From the NCBI GenBank assembly GCA_033398695.1, contig CM065814.1:102364501-102428500 (forward strand): a DNA stretch of 64,000 bases, in the 5' to 3' direction. This document shows, piece by piece, positions 1 through 9,712 of this stretch. The stretch is from Orobanche coerulescens (Eukaryota > Streptophyta > Magnoliopsida > Lamiales > Orobanchaceae). The translations under genes were made by a program, and so were the position numbers. Numbering within the stretch: the first letter of the stretch is position 1; each line of letters starts with the position of its first letter. The notes under the pieces are model-generated. The model did not search any database, was not told the DNA's origin, and saw nothing but the letters and a program-made list of their open reading frames with translations.

Positions 1-1007
1 GTACCTAATCGGTCTCACGAGCAATCGACTCGTGTGTGCGATCAATGTGAGGCCACCAACCAACACACGACTATAATGTGCCCGACATGAAAATCCTACA
101 CATACCAACTGCACGCCAAGATGACCCTAATGCCACCATATGACAAAAGTGACAATGAAAATGAATAATGACTCACCAAGATTGAATGATGGTGAAATGA
201 ATGATAGCTCAATGAAATGATCGGAACCGTCGTTCCTTATGACTGAGGTGATTAATTGACAATGACGAGTTTTGATACGATTAATACAATGATGAATGAG
301 TTATGATTATGAATGAACAACGACAAAAGGATTGAATATCCTTTTAACCGAGTAAGAATTAACTTACTCAATACCGATGATGAGTGTCCGTCCACGAACA
401 ACGTCCTAAATGAAATATCGGTCGCTCGAACAACCTTGAATAACACAATTACCAATAATCCGATCATTACGCAAATCAAAAACGATCATAAACGACTCAA
501 ACATCGACACAACGATATCCGAGTTCGAATGAATCGAAACCAACTCCAAGATGAGTATTTCAAACCATCAAAACACTTCCAAGGATATCAATAATCCATT
601 AGGAATCCATAACTCATGATTACAACAACATCAATCGGAAAATCCCCAATTAACCGAAGTCAACCCCAAGGGTTCTTGGAATAATTCCGAAAATAACCGT
701 TTAAATCCGTAGGAATATATTTATCCAAGTTAGATAATCCATAACTAACATATTCCAATGATAATCCAAGCTTACACGAAGAAATCGGAAGGAAAACCCA
801 AAATCCGAAATTCTAGATCCAAGAGTTTAATACCTTTGATTCGATGTGATGAAGATGATGAAATGATGATCAATCCGAAAGATGAGCTTGAAGATGATGA
901 TTGATGATTACACCTCGAAGAATCCTCTCCGAATCGCTCGAAATCGCCCAAAACTACCGAAGGAATGAAATGAGATGGAAAATGACGAACTCTGACTAAA
1001 CTGTCCA

Positions 1008-1014
1008 ATTTATA
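1008..1014 (-). promoter_or_regulatory. TATA box of LTR-Z
   Basis: TATAAAT on the minus strand, exactly 12 bp downstream of the last palindrome (1027-1038). It is followed on the minus strand by CTCATTTCATT near 963-975. The same spacing and following motif occur in Gypsy-B and Gypsy-C, which supports this as the retroelement promoter. Confidence 0.6.
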
Positions 1015-1026
1015 CTCAGTCCATGT

Positions 1027-1591
1027 TAGCGTGCGCTAGCCCTTGTGCATAGCGTGCGCTAACGTGTAATTTGGGTAGTCCAGTACCCCCTGTCCGAACA
1101 CGGTAGCGCGCGCTACGTACCTATTTGTAGCGTGCGCTACGGCCATATTACTAGCGTGCGCTAATATCCATTGTTAGCGTGCGCTAGCGAAATATTCGAC
1201 GCCCAAGATCGGAGTCCGAGAAAACCGTCGCCTCGATCTAACCTCTATAGCGTGCGCTACAACAACCGATTAGCGTGCGCTATAATATTGATTGCGTACG
1301 CTAAATATAACTCATAGCGTGCGCTATGAATTAATCCGGTGCAGTCCAGTAGCCACTGGACTCAACCTGATCCGTCCCTAGCGCGCGCTACTCCACACAT
1401 ATAGCGTGCGCTACTACAACCCGTTAGCGCGCGCTACTCACCACTCGTAGCGTGCGCTACAATTATTCTCACTGCGGTCAGTACCTTCCGGATCGCGGCC
1501 AAGGTAGCTTAGCGTGCGCTAAAGCTGAGCGGTAGCGTGCGCTACCTATACCCAATTAGCGTACGCTAAAAGGAGTATGTAGCGTGCGCTA
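1027..1591. repeat. Array of 18 phased 12-bp near-palindromes (LTR-Z)
   Basis: Eighteen copies of TAGCGYGCGCTA or close variants start at 1027, 1050, 1104, 1128, 1152, 1175, 1248, 1271, 1292, 1315, 1379, 1402, 1425, 1448, 1510, 1533, 1557 and 1580. Inside groups of four the pitch is 21-24 bp, mostly 23. Groups recur every 131-144 bp. Spacers between groups are unrelated in sequence, so what is conserved is motif and spacing. The array lies in U3, directly upstream of the TATA box. Confidence 0.9.
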
Positions 1592-1768
1592 CTCCTCAAG
1601 CACAGCTTGCAACGAAAATGACAATGATGATAAACACGGCACGAAACTCCAATCAGATTAATGATGAATGACGATCGATACTCGATACAATTACTCTGAA
1701 TGATGAATACCATGACTGAATCTGAGTGATAAATGATCAATAATGAATGAAATTACTGAGTATCAAAT

Positions 1769-1848
1769 ACTGAATGATAATTACTGAGTGATAATTACTG
1801 AATGATAATTACTGAGTGATAATTACTGAATGATAATTACTGAATTAC
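1769..1848. repeat. 14-bp minisatellite in LTR-Z
   Basis: Five to six tandem copies of ATAATTACTGARTG, alternating A and G at the variable base, close to the 5' end of the minus-strand LTR. Confidence 0.85.
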
Positions 1849-1862
1849 AACTGGGTATTACA

Positions 1863-2540
1863 GACGGGACCTCTGGGGGCCGATACTAATGGGTACGGAC
1901 ACGGAAGTGGTTTCTCACCTGGGGACGGTCCGACGGGACCTCTGGGGACCGATACTAATGGGTACGGTCGCGAGTTACCAAGCGTGGATAGTTGTGATGT
2001 GGAAAACTTGTTGATATACTGTTTTGGTGTTAATGTGATATTCCGGAATATTGATTTTCAAAATGATTTTTCCTAACGATTTGTTTGCGTTGAATCGTGT
2101 ATGTATATAATGTTGTGTAATTGTGTACTTGCACTAGCTATTCGAATGTTAACCCCTTAAATGGGGGAAATGCGTCTTATGCATTTCAGGTACTGGTCGA
2201 GCTGAGGAGCTGGCACGGGATGCGCATGCAAAGGATGGGATGGCATGATGATGTGGCTCGAGTCTGTATTTCTCTGTTTGGTCATTGCATCTGTTGAGTA
2301 TTGGAGTTAGACTGTTTATTCTTAAACATGGTTTAAGTCCCCTGCGTGGGAAATAAATTGGTATTTAACTTATGTCTCATGTACTCCGTTAAAATGTTTT
2401 GGCCGAGGCCACGGCCTTATTTACTTTTTGGGCGCATCTTTTGGGGTTATCATTGTGGTTTACGTGTCATGAGTTAGCCTGGTTGACCTCACGGGGGTTC
2501 TACGGCGTGTAATGTCCCATTTGTGATTTGGGGTGTTACA
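1863..2540 (+). repeat. Gypsy-A 5' LTR, last 678 bp
   Basis: Nearly identical to 8867-9542 of the 3' LTR and ends in the same GGGGTGTTACA. It keeps about one and a half units of the GC-rich tandem repeat and the hairpin row (2151-2186). The first roughly 1.4 kb of the LTR, including the promoter array, is absent here. Confidence 0.92.
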
Positions 2541-2544
2541 TTTA

Positions 2545-2556
2545 TGGTATCGGAGC
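2545..2556 (+). other. Primer binding site of Gypsy-A
   Basis: TGGTATCGGAGC lies 4 bp after the LTR end. It differs from the usual initiator-methionine tRNA-complementary PBS TGGTATCAGAGC by one A to G change. Confidence 0.85.
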
Positions 2557-2797
2557 TTAGGTTTTGAATGCCTAGGTTGTCGGTTAATTTTGGGTCTGTC
2601 AGTTGTGTCGTTAGAGTCAGTCGTTGAGCCTAATATCATCGTGCTACCGTCTTTTTATGCGACCCGTGGCTGTAAGTCTCCTCGAACTCTTATATTTCTG
2701 TATTCATTTTCTTGCGTTGTTCGGAATTGAGAATTATGATACCAACCTTGTAGATTGTGAATCCTTCTGATCTTGTTCCTTTCGTATTTTCTTCAGT

Positions 2798-4327
2798 ATG
2801 TTGAGAGGTCGTGGTAGACCAGCTCGGGGACGCGGCCGAGTCCGTGGTCGGGGTGCTGATAATGAAGAGGGCTCACTTTCTTAGTCCTCTGCAGACTCAG
2901 CCTCTCACTCAGTGCCGTCGGGTAATAATGCCGACGCCGGGGCTACTGCCGTACTTCAGCCGTTAGTAGCCCAGCTTGCTCAGATAGCTCAGGGTGGACG
3001 CCAGAATCCGCCCCCGACACCTGAAGAGGAAGCTAGTAAGTGGCTTCAGACGGTGACTAAGATGCACCCTCCTCATTTCTCCGGATCTTCTGACTCCCTC
3101 GGTTGGGAGAATTGGCTCTTTCAGTTGTCCAGGACCTTTGATGCCGTAGCTTGTCCTGAAGACAGGAGGGTACATATTGCCCAGTACCTCCTGGATAAGG
3201 AAGCTGCGGAATGGTGGGAGGCCGTTACGCCCAGAGACCGTCGGGCCATTTGGGATGAGTTCAGGGCTGCTATGGAAGCAGAAAATTGTCCGCCGCCAGT
3301 CAAGGAGCGCAGAATTGTGGAGTTCTTCGCCGCTATACCTCAGGATGTGCCTATTTCTCAGGCCATCATTTCTTACAATCAGCAGTTGGGTTTCGTGAGA
3401 GATCAAGTGAGAACGGAGGCTGATAAAATCCGTTACTTCAATATGCGCATGAATCTGCATATTAGACAGAGTATGGCGCCGCTCATGTGTGCCACTTTGA
3501 AGGAATACCAGGATCGCGCTCTGGCGATCAAGATGGCTGTCCCGGAATCAGAGTCGGTTTCGGAAGTTAAGAAGCAGAAGACTACTGGCGGGTTCTCGGC
3601 CAGAAAAGGTGGTCAGTTTTTGAGGTCTCGTTCTTCTCCTACACCTGGGAAGAGGCCGTTTCATCAGGCCGGTGGATCTCAGGGTAACCGTTCAGTCCAG
3701 TCTGTTGCACCTGGCGGGAGAGTTTGTTTTAATTGCAGTCAGCCCGAGCACGTTGTGAAGGATTGCCCATTTCCGTTAGTTGCTTGCTTTACTTGCGAGA
3801 CGACAAGACATCGGGCAGCTCATTGTGAGAGGGCCACCAGGGACGCTAGAGTTCCGACTACCACTGCCGATCAGAGGGATCACAGCACTCCAGCTACTCA
3901 TGTTCCGCAGGGTTCGAGTCGTGGTAGAGGTCGGAGTCAGCCGGATCGCCGCGCAGCGTCGAGTTCGGGTTCAGTCCATCCCCGATTGTATCAGATGAGG
4001 CACACAGAGGAGGCAGACGTTCCGGTGGCGTCAGGCACCACTCAGATCCTTTCTCATCCAGTTTCAGTGCTTCTTGATTCGGGTGCGACCCATTCCTTTA
4101 TTGCTTCGGATTGTGTGAGTCGTATTGGCTTTGACTGCTTGTTTGAGTGTGAGCCGTTTGTAGTGGGTACGCCCAGTGGGGATCGTATGGTTGGGGACCG
4201 GGAAGTTAGGGATTTCCCAGTGAGGATCGGGAGCCGGGATTGGCCCTCGAATCTCATTGTTATAGACCTTAAGGATGAGGATTTATCCTCGGGGACGATT
4301 GGTTGGATCGTCACGGTGCTATCATGA
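2798..4327 (+). pseudogene. Gypsy-A gag and protease, broken
   Basis: Encodes the capsid/nucleocapsid and the start of the aspartic protease. The start at 2798 is chosen because it gives the Arg/Gly-rich head MLRGRGRPARG seen also in Gypsy-B and Gypsy-C. An in-frame TAG at 2882 interrupts it, after which the frame is open from 2885. The retrotransposon gag core (WLFQLSRTF...AAEWWEAV) is followed by a CCHC zinc knuckle beginning CFNCSQPEHVVKDC and a second imperfect knuckle. The protease motif LLDSGATHSFI is intact near 4071. A small frameshift near 4285-4300 throws the frame off the conserved continuation into the linker before RT, and the frame ends at 4327. Nucleic-acid binding and polyprotein cleavage roles are inferred from the families. 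Confidence 0.9.
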
Positions 4328-5857
4328 ACTATCGGACTCGTACCATCTCGATAGTTGCCAAGGACGGCACCGAGCATACTCTCGTCGGCTGTAAGCCGGG
4401 TAGATCGGGGAGTGTGATTAGAGCCTTGAAGGCGATGAAACTTCTGAACCAGGGTTGTGTCGGCTATTGGTGTTTCGCTCTGCAGGCGGAAGATGGTGGG
4501 GTTGACATATCGTCGATTCCAGTTGTTAGCGAGTATCCCGATGTATTTCCGGATGACTTGCCGGGATTACCACCACATCGAGAGGTGGAGTTTCCTATTG
4601 ATCTTGAGCCGAATGCGGCCCCTATTTCTCGAGCACCGTACCGTATGGCACCGTCGGAGATGCTAGAGTTGAAGAATCAGTTGGGAGAGTTGTTAGATAA
4701 AGGGTATATTCGACCGAGCGCATCGCCTTGGGGTGCGCCTGTACTTTTTGTTAAGAAGAAGTATGGATCGCTTCGTTTATGCATCGATTATCGAGAATTA
4801 AACAAGTTGACCATCAAAAATAAATACCTTTTGCCCCGGATTGACGACTTGTTTGATCAGCTTCAGGGGGCGACAGTCTTTTCGAAGATTGACTTGCGAT
4901 CGGGCTACTACCAGTTGAGGATTCGGGACAGCGATATACCGAAAGTCTTTGACGAGATATGGCCATTACGAGTTTGTGGTTATGCCTTTCGGGCTAACCA
5001 ATGCCCCAGCAGTGTTCATGCAGTTGATGAACAAAGTTTTTATTGAGTATCTGGACAAATTCGTAGTCGTCTTTATCGATGACATTCTTATCTATTCACG
5101 GAGTCGGGAGGAGCATGCCTTACATCTCCGGATTGTATTAGACATTTTGAGAGATGAGCAGTTGTATGCGAAGTTCTCCAAGTGTGAGTTTTGGCTCGAG
5201 GAAGTGATGTTCCTCGGGCATGTGATTTCAGCAGAGGGAGTTCGGGTAGATCCGCAGAAGATAGAGGCGGTGATGGCTTGGGAGCCGCCTAAGAATGTGA
5301 AGGAGGTGAGGAGTTTTCTGGGTCTCGCCGGCTATTACCGTATATTTGTTGAGGGGTTTTCTAAGATCTCTAGACCACTCACTCAGTTGCTCCAGAAGAC
5401 TCAGAAATTCGAGTGGACCGCAGACAGACAGAGTAGTTTTGACGAGTTGAAGAGACGACTAACTACCGCACCCGTGTTAGCGTTGCCTCAGGGGAACGAA
5501 GATTTCGTGGTATATAGTGATGCTTCGGGCCTCGAGCTCGGATGTGTTTTGATGCAGAGAGATAGGGTCATTGCGTATGCGTCCCGCCAGTTGAAACCTT
5601 ATGAGGTGAATTACCCCACGCACGATTTGGAATTAGCTGCGGTCGTTTTCGCCTTGAAGATCTGGAGACATTATCTCTATGGTTCGCCGTGTAAGATTTT
5701 TACGGATCACAAGAGCTTGAAGTATATCTTCAGTCAGAAAGAGTTGAATATGAGACAGCGTAGGTGGTTGGAGCTAATTAAAGATTACGACCTCGAGATA
5801 CTTTACCATCCGGGTAAGGCTAACGTAGTGGCTGATGCGTTGAGCCGGAAGCCGATG
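4303..5857 (+). pseudogene. Gypsy-A reverse transcriptase and RNase H, broken
   Basis: Copies the element RNA into DNA. The frame resumes at 4303 with the linker and RT fingers ([32 protein letters not shown]). A frameshift near 4940 moves it to the frame starting at 4949 ([19 protein letters not shown]). The palm catalytic motif FIDDILIYS is intact around 5076. The RNase H domain follows with VVYSDASG, the [11 protein letters not shown] helix and [11 protein letters not shown], closing with VADALSRK near 5857. All catalytic signatures are recognisable, so two small indels rather than decay of the domains disable it. Confidence 0.92.
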
Positions 5858-7413
5858 GCGTTACAGATGTTAGAGGTACTTACACCACAGAGTAGGATCC
5901 AGCGAGATCTTATTTGTCAGAATATCGAGGTTTGGGTTCATAGAGTTCAGGGTCAGTTATGTGCGTTAGAGATCACTTCGTCCTTGACTGATGATATCAA
6001 GGCGAAGCAGTATGACGATCCGTTTTTGGTCCAGTTGAGGGAGGATGTGAGGAAGGGGAAAGCCCCTGGATTTGTGGTTCACGATGATGGAGTTTTGAGA
6101 TTTCGCGGCAGACTATGTGTACCAAATGATGTTGAGCTGAGACAGAAGATCTTGAGTGAAGCTCATACCACACCTTACTCCATACATCCTGGTACGAGTA
6201 AAATGTACAAAGATGTGAGGAGTAACTACTGGTGGAGTAATTTGAAGACAGACGTTAGAGAGTTTGTGTCGAGGTGTTTGACCTGTCAACAGGTTAAGAT
6301 CGAGCATCAGCGACCCGCGGGGCTTTTACGACCACTTCCTATCCCGGAGTGGAAATGGGAGGATATTTCTATGGATTTCATCACCGGTATGCCTAAGACT
6401 CGGACTGGAATGAACATGATTTGGGTCGTTGTCGATCGACTAACCAAATCAGCTCATTTTCTGAGTGTTAAGGACACTTGGGGGCCAGAGAGACTAGCGC
6501 GAGCGTTTATTGCGGAGATAGTGAGGTTGCATGGGACCCCTAAGAGTATTGTTTCGGATCGTGATGGCCGGTTCATATCACATTTTTGGTAGGCCGTTCA
6601 TAGAGATTTGGGGACCGAGTTGAGACTTAGTACATCCTACCACCCTCGGGCGACGGACGATGAGCGGGCCAATCTGATACACTGGAGGATATGTTGAGAG
6701 CCTGTGCCTTAGATTGGAAGGATGATTGGGAGTCGCACTTGCCATTGATCGAGTTCACGTACAACAATAGTTGGCACGCCTCGATCAAAATGGCACCATT
6801 CGAGGCATTGTATGGGAGGAGGTGTAGATCGCCATTATGTTGGGACGATGCGTCCGAGCTGATTGGTACGGAGCCCGATATAGTAGTTGAGACGAGGGAG
6901 AAGATTGCTCTCATTCGCGATAGGTTGGTGACGGCCCCGAGCCGACAGAAGTCTTATGCCGATACACGTCGCCGGCCGTTGTAGTTTGAGGTGGGAGACC
7001 ACGTGTTGCTTAAAGTGTCGCCGACACGGGGAGTTTACCGCTTCGGTCGGAAGGGTAAACTTAGTCCGAGATTTATTGGGCCGTTCGAGATCCTAGAGAG
7101 AGTCGGAGAGCTTGCATATCGGTTAGGCTTGCCGCCGTCCCTGAGCCACGTGCATAACGTATTTCATGTCTCCCAGCTTAGGAAGTACGTACCGGACCCT
7201 AGCCATATTATTGACTTTGGAGAGATGGAGTTGGGGCCCGACATTACCTTCGAGGAGTGGCCGATTCAGATCTTAGAACATCGGGTGAAGCAACTCAGGC
7301 ACAAAACCATTCCTTTGGTTAAAGTGCAGTGGTCGAGGCATGGATCCGAGGAATCCACGTGGGAGACGGAAGAGAGTATGAGGTCGAGATACCCCGAGTT
7401 ATTCGCGTTGTAA
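5858..7413 (+). pseudogene. Gypsy-A integrase and chromodomain, broken
   Basis: Inserts the cDNA into the genome. The N-terminal HHCC zinc domain is visible (H in [13 protein letters not shown] in [11 protein letters not shown]). The DDE core shows [13 protein letters not shown] and [13 protein letters not shown] at about 6590 follows HFW, and a further shift near 6650-6690 garbles the region holding the catalytic Glu (TDDER). The frame resumes at 6691 (MLRACALDW) and is broken again by a TAG at 6982. The last part has the GPFEILERVGELAY and HNVFHVSQLRKYVPDP motifs and a C-terminal chromodomain (VKVQWSRHGSEESTWE). Chromodomains of this type target insertion to heterochromatin in related elements. 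The end is the stop after FAL at 7413. Confidence 0.9.
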
Positions 7414-7432
7414 GTTTCGGGACGAAACTTAT

Positions 7433-7448
7433 TTTTAGGGGGAGAGAA
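7433..7448 (+). other. Polypurine tract of Gypsy-A
   Basis: AGGGGGAGAGAA directly precedes the 3' LTR start TGTAATATCC at 7449, as expected for the plus-strand primer. Confidence 0.8.
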
Positions 7449-7976
7449 TGTAATATCCGTACTTTTTATTTTTAGTACATTTCTATTTTTGGTGTATCTT
7501 CGTTTCGGACAACTCGCTTGACACCGTTTTGGAATTCTGAATCTATTTTGTTCTTGGAGTTTCTCCGTTGGGACGAGTCTCGATGATGTTTTTACGTAAT
7601 TTAATCTTGAGTTATATTTTATCGCATGTGTATTCGATTCTCGTTAAACTCGTTCGATTTCGTCATTTTCCTATTTCCATGAGTTCGTTTGGTTGAGTAG
7701 AGCATGTTGTGAGTTTCAGATTGTTAATCCGACGTTGTATCATGTATTTTCGGATGTTCGGGCCATTTTGTAATTTCTTAAGAGTTTAGGGTGCCTTTAC
7801 CCTCCTTGTCGTATTGTGGATTCCTCGGTAGTTAGAAGTGCATTTTTTTTCAACACTCAGCTTCGTTGTTATGAACACCTCGTAATTACACCTTTAATTC
7901 TATCCTGGTGTCGTGTTCCGTCGTTGTATCGACTGTGCTGAATGTGATTGTTCATAACTGGGAACTGCTGCATGCA

Positions 7977-8118
7977 TAACGTACGTTATGCATGATCCAT
8001 AACGTACGTTATGGCCTTCACATTTTAGGGCAGGATGTTTGTTACGTACGTTAACCAGTGTTGGGTTACGTACGTAACCCTCATAACGTACGTTAACAGC
8101 TTGCGTTAACGTACGTAA
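7977..8118. repeat. Palindrome array in Gypsy-A LTR
   Basis: Six 12-bp motifs (TAACGTACGTTA, TTACGTACGTAA and similar) start at 7977, 8000, 8042, 8066, 8084 and 8107. The last four are spaced 24, 18, 23, close to the 23, 18, 23 seen in Gypsy-B and Gypsy-C just before their TATA boxes. Confidence 0.9.
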
Positions 8119-8757
8119 CGCGCTGTCAGGCCTTTTAATTCCTGACTTATCCCGAGTCGCCTCATTTCATTTCTTTTCTTTCTTTCTCGCGACGTGAGTT
8201 CCCTTGGAGCGATTTGGAGCGATTTGTCCGGTGCAATCCGTAGAAACCCTCTGAAGGTTGATTATTGCGTTCCAAGGAAGATTAATCATCATCATTCTCC
8301 ATCCGAATCGAGGTATAATTCCTTAGAACCCTAACTTTTGGGGATTTTGGGGTTTTGTTTTAGGTTTCACCCTTCTAGTCCGATTTGCCCCTTACGATTG
8401 TTAGATTTCGATAGCGTAATCACCATCCCTTGTTTCTCTTGTGGTTTTACGGATTAAACTCGATGTTTTTCCCCGTTGATAGTTGGGATTCGGTTTTGAC
8501 CTTGTATGACCGACAAATTTTTCCAACGGGTAGAATTAGGATGAATTCTTACCTTTCCGCATTTTTGAGACGTGTTGTATACCGTTATTATGTTAGGAAC
8601 GGATTTGGGAGGATTGTTCGGACCGAAACCTATTCCTTCGTCGTTTCCTTCGTTTCGTCTTATTCCAGGCAAGTACATGTATTACATTCCGTTATGTGCG
8701 TATGATTTTGATGCGAATGATGTAAATGGTATTATTGAACGAATATGATTGTTTCTC

Positions 8758-8975
8758 TTCCACCTGGGGATGGCATGTGGCCTCTGGGGGCCGATACTAA
8801 TGGGTACGGCCACGGAAGTGGACTTGGGTGTGTGCGTTGATGTTCTTCCACTTGGGGACGGTTCGACGGGACCTCTGGAGGCCGATACTAATGGGTACGG
8901 CCACGGAAGTGGTTTCTCACCTGGGGACGGTCCGACGGGACCTCTGGGGACCGATACTAATGGGTACGGTCGCGA
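8758..8975 (+). repeat. GC-rich tandem repeat with GGTCCGACGGGA core
   Basis: Three imperfect units, about 60-80 bp apart, each containing CCTGGGGACGG, CGACGGGACCTCTGG and GATACTAATGGGTACGG. The first unit lacks the GACGGGA core. Related tandem units with the same GGTCCGACGGGA core lie at the matching place in the Gypsy-B and Gypsy-C LTRs. Confidence 0.85.
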
Positions 8976-9136
8976 GTTACCAAGCGTGGATAGTTGTGAT
9001 GTGGAAAACTTGTTGATATACTGTTTTGGTGTTAATGTGATATTCCGGAATATTGATTTTCAAAATGATTGTTCCTAACGATTTGTTTGCATTGAATCGT
9101 GTATGTATATAATGTTGTGTAATTGTGTACTTGCAC

Positions 9137-9188
9137 TAGCTATTCGAATGCTAACCCCTTAAATGGGGGAAATGCGTCTTATGCATTT
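9137..9188 (+). other. Row of three predicted hairpins in Gypsy-A LTR
   Basis: TAGC (9137) pairs with GCTA (9150), CCCC (9155) with GGGG (9165), and AAATGC (9170) with GCATTT (9183), followed by TTCAGG. The 5' LTR copy is at 2151-2186. Gypsy-B and Gypsy-C have hairpins at the same place with different stem sequences. Confidence 0.6.
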
Positions 9189-9542
9189 CAGGTACTGGTC
9201 GAGCTGAGGAGCTGGCACGGGATGCGCATGCAAAGGATGGGATGGCATGATGATGTGGCTCGAGTCTGTATTTCTCTGTTTGGTCATTGCATCTGTTGAG
9301 TATTGGAGTTAGACTGTTTATTATTAAACATGGTTTAAGTCCCCTGCGTGGGAAATAAATTGGTATTTAACTTATGTCTCATGTACTCCGTTAAAATGTT
9401 TTGGCCGAGGCCACGGCCTTATTTACTTTTTGGGCGCATCTTTTGGGGTTATCATTGTGGTTTACGTGTCATGAGTTAGCCTGGTAGACCTCACGGGGGT
9501 TCTACGGCGTGTAATGTCCCATTTGTGATTTGGGGTGTTACA

Positions 9543-9707
9543 TCTGTAAGGTAGAAAAACTTTCTTGGAATTCTCCATGCTAAACCGCTTTAGCACTGTA
9601 TCGATATAGGATGCCTGGGATAAGCACAACGTCCTTTTCTTCCGGTCACGAAAGATCCTGATTCCAAGGATGTGTCCTGCTTCTTCTAGATCCTTCATAT
9701 CGAACTG
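9543..9707 (-). pseudogene. Copia-J RT fragment (connection region)
   Basis: Minus-strand translation gives FDMKDLEEAGHILGIRI, SQASYIDTVLKRFSM and SKKVFLPYR, the region following the RT palm in copia elements. It is nearly identical to 17321-17419, which is the same segment from the right-hand copy. The left border is the end of the Gypsy-A LTR. Confidence 0.88.
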
Positions 9708-9712
9708 CTCAG

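Larger units (their letters stand above)
1..1862 (-). mobile_element. LTR-Z: minus-strand gypsy-type LTR, left end outside window
   Basis: Read on the minus strand, the sequence starts at 1862 with TGTAATACCCAG, the same start as the Gypsy-B 3' LTR at 35004. It then shows a 14-bp minisatellite, a long palindrome array, a TATA box and a CTCATTTCATT motif, the same order as the U3 regions of Gypsy-B and Gypsy-C. No gag or pol homology is visible in it. If it is a 5' LTR, its coding region lies left of the window. The junction at 1862/1863 falls inside the 5' LTR of Gypsy-A, so this element probably inserted there. The end of the LTR and any PBS are not in the window. Confidence 0.72.
1863..9542 (+). 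mobile_element. Gypsy-A: Ty3/gypsy chromovirus, 5' LTR incomplete
   Basis: Partial 5' LTR (1863-2540), methionine-tRNA-type PBS, a gag-protease-RT-RNase H-integrase-chromodomain reading frame, a polypurine tract and a 2094-bp 3' LTR. The basic Arg/Gly-rich gag start and the C-terminal chromodomain fit the Tekay/Del chromoviruses. The 5' LTR starts inside a tandem repeat corresponding to about 8867 of the 3' LTR, where LTR-Z abuts it. At the right end the LTR stops at 9542 against a copia RT fragment, so Gypsy-A inserted into, or is joined to, Copia-J. A target duplication cannot be checked because the left end is missing. Confidence 0.9.
7449..9542 (+). repeat. Gypsy-A 3' LTR (2094 bp)
   Basis: Starts TGTAATATCC and ends GGGTGTTACA. 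It carries a six-motif palindrome array (7977-8118), a TATA-like TTTTAAT at 8133, a CCTCATTTCATTT motif near 8158-8172, a tandem GC-rich repeat (8758-8975) and a hairpin row (9137-9188). No gene of its own is seen in the small ORFs it contains. Confidence 0.92.

Noticed and set aside
313..594. ORF on the plus strand, 93 codons
   Set aside because: Composition follows AT-rich LTR sequence, no domain, and it lies antisense within LTR-Z.
772..1008. Minus-strand ORF with a serine run
   Set aside because: The serine run comes from a GATGAT-type simple repeat in the LTR-Z leader region; no domain.
1027..1591. CRISPR-like array of regularly spaced repeats
   Set aside because: Repeats are only 12 bp with short irregular spacers, the context is a plant LTR, and the same motif recurs in other LTR promoters.
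2963..3460. 165-codon minus-strand ORF
   Set aside because: Antisense shadow of the Gypsy-A gag frame, which has a clear zinc knuckle and capsid motifs.
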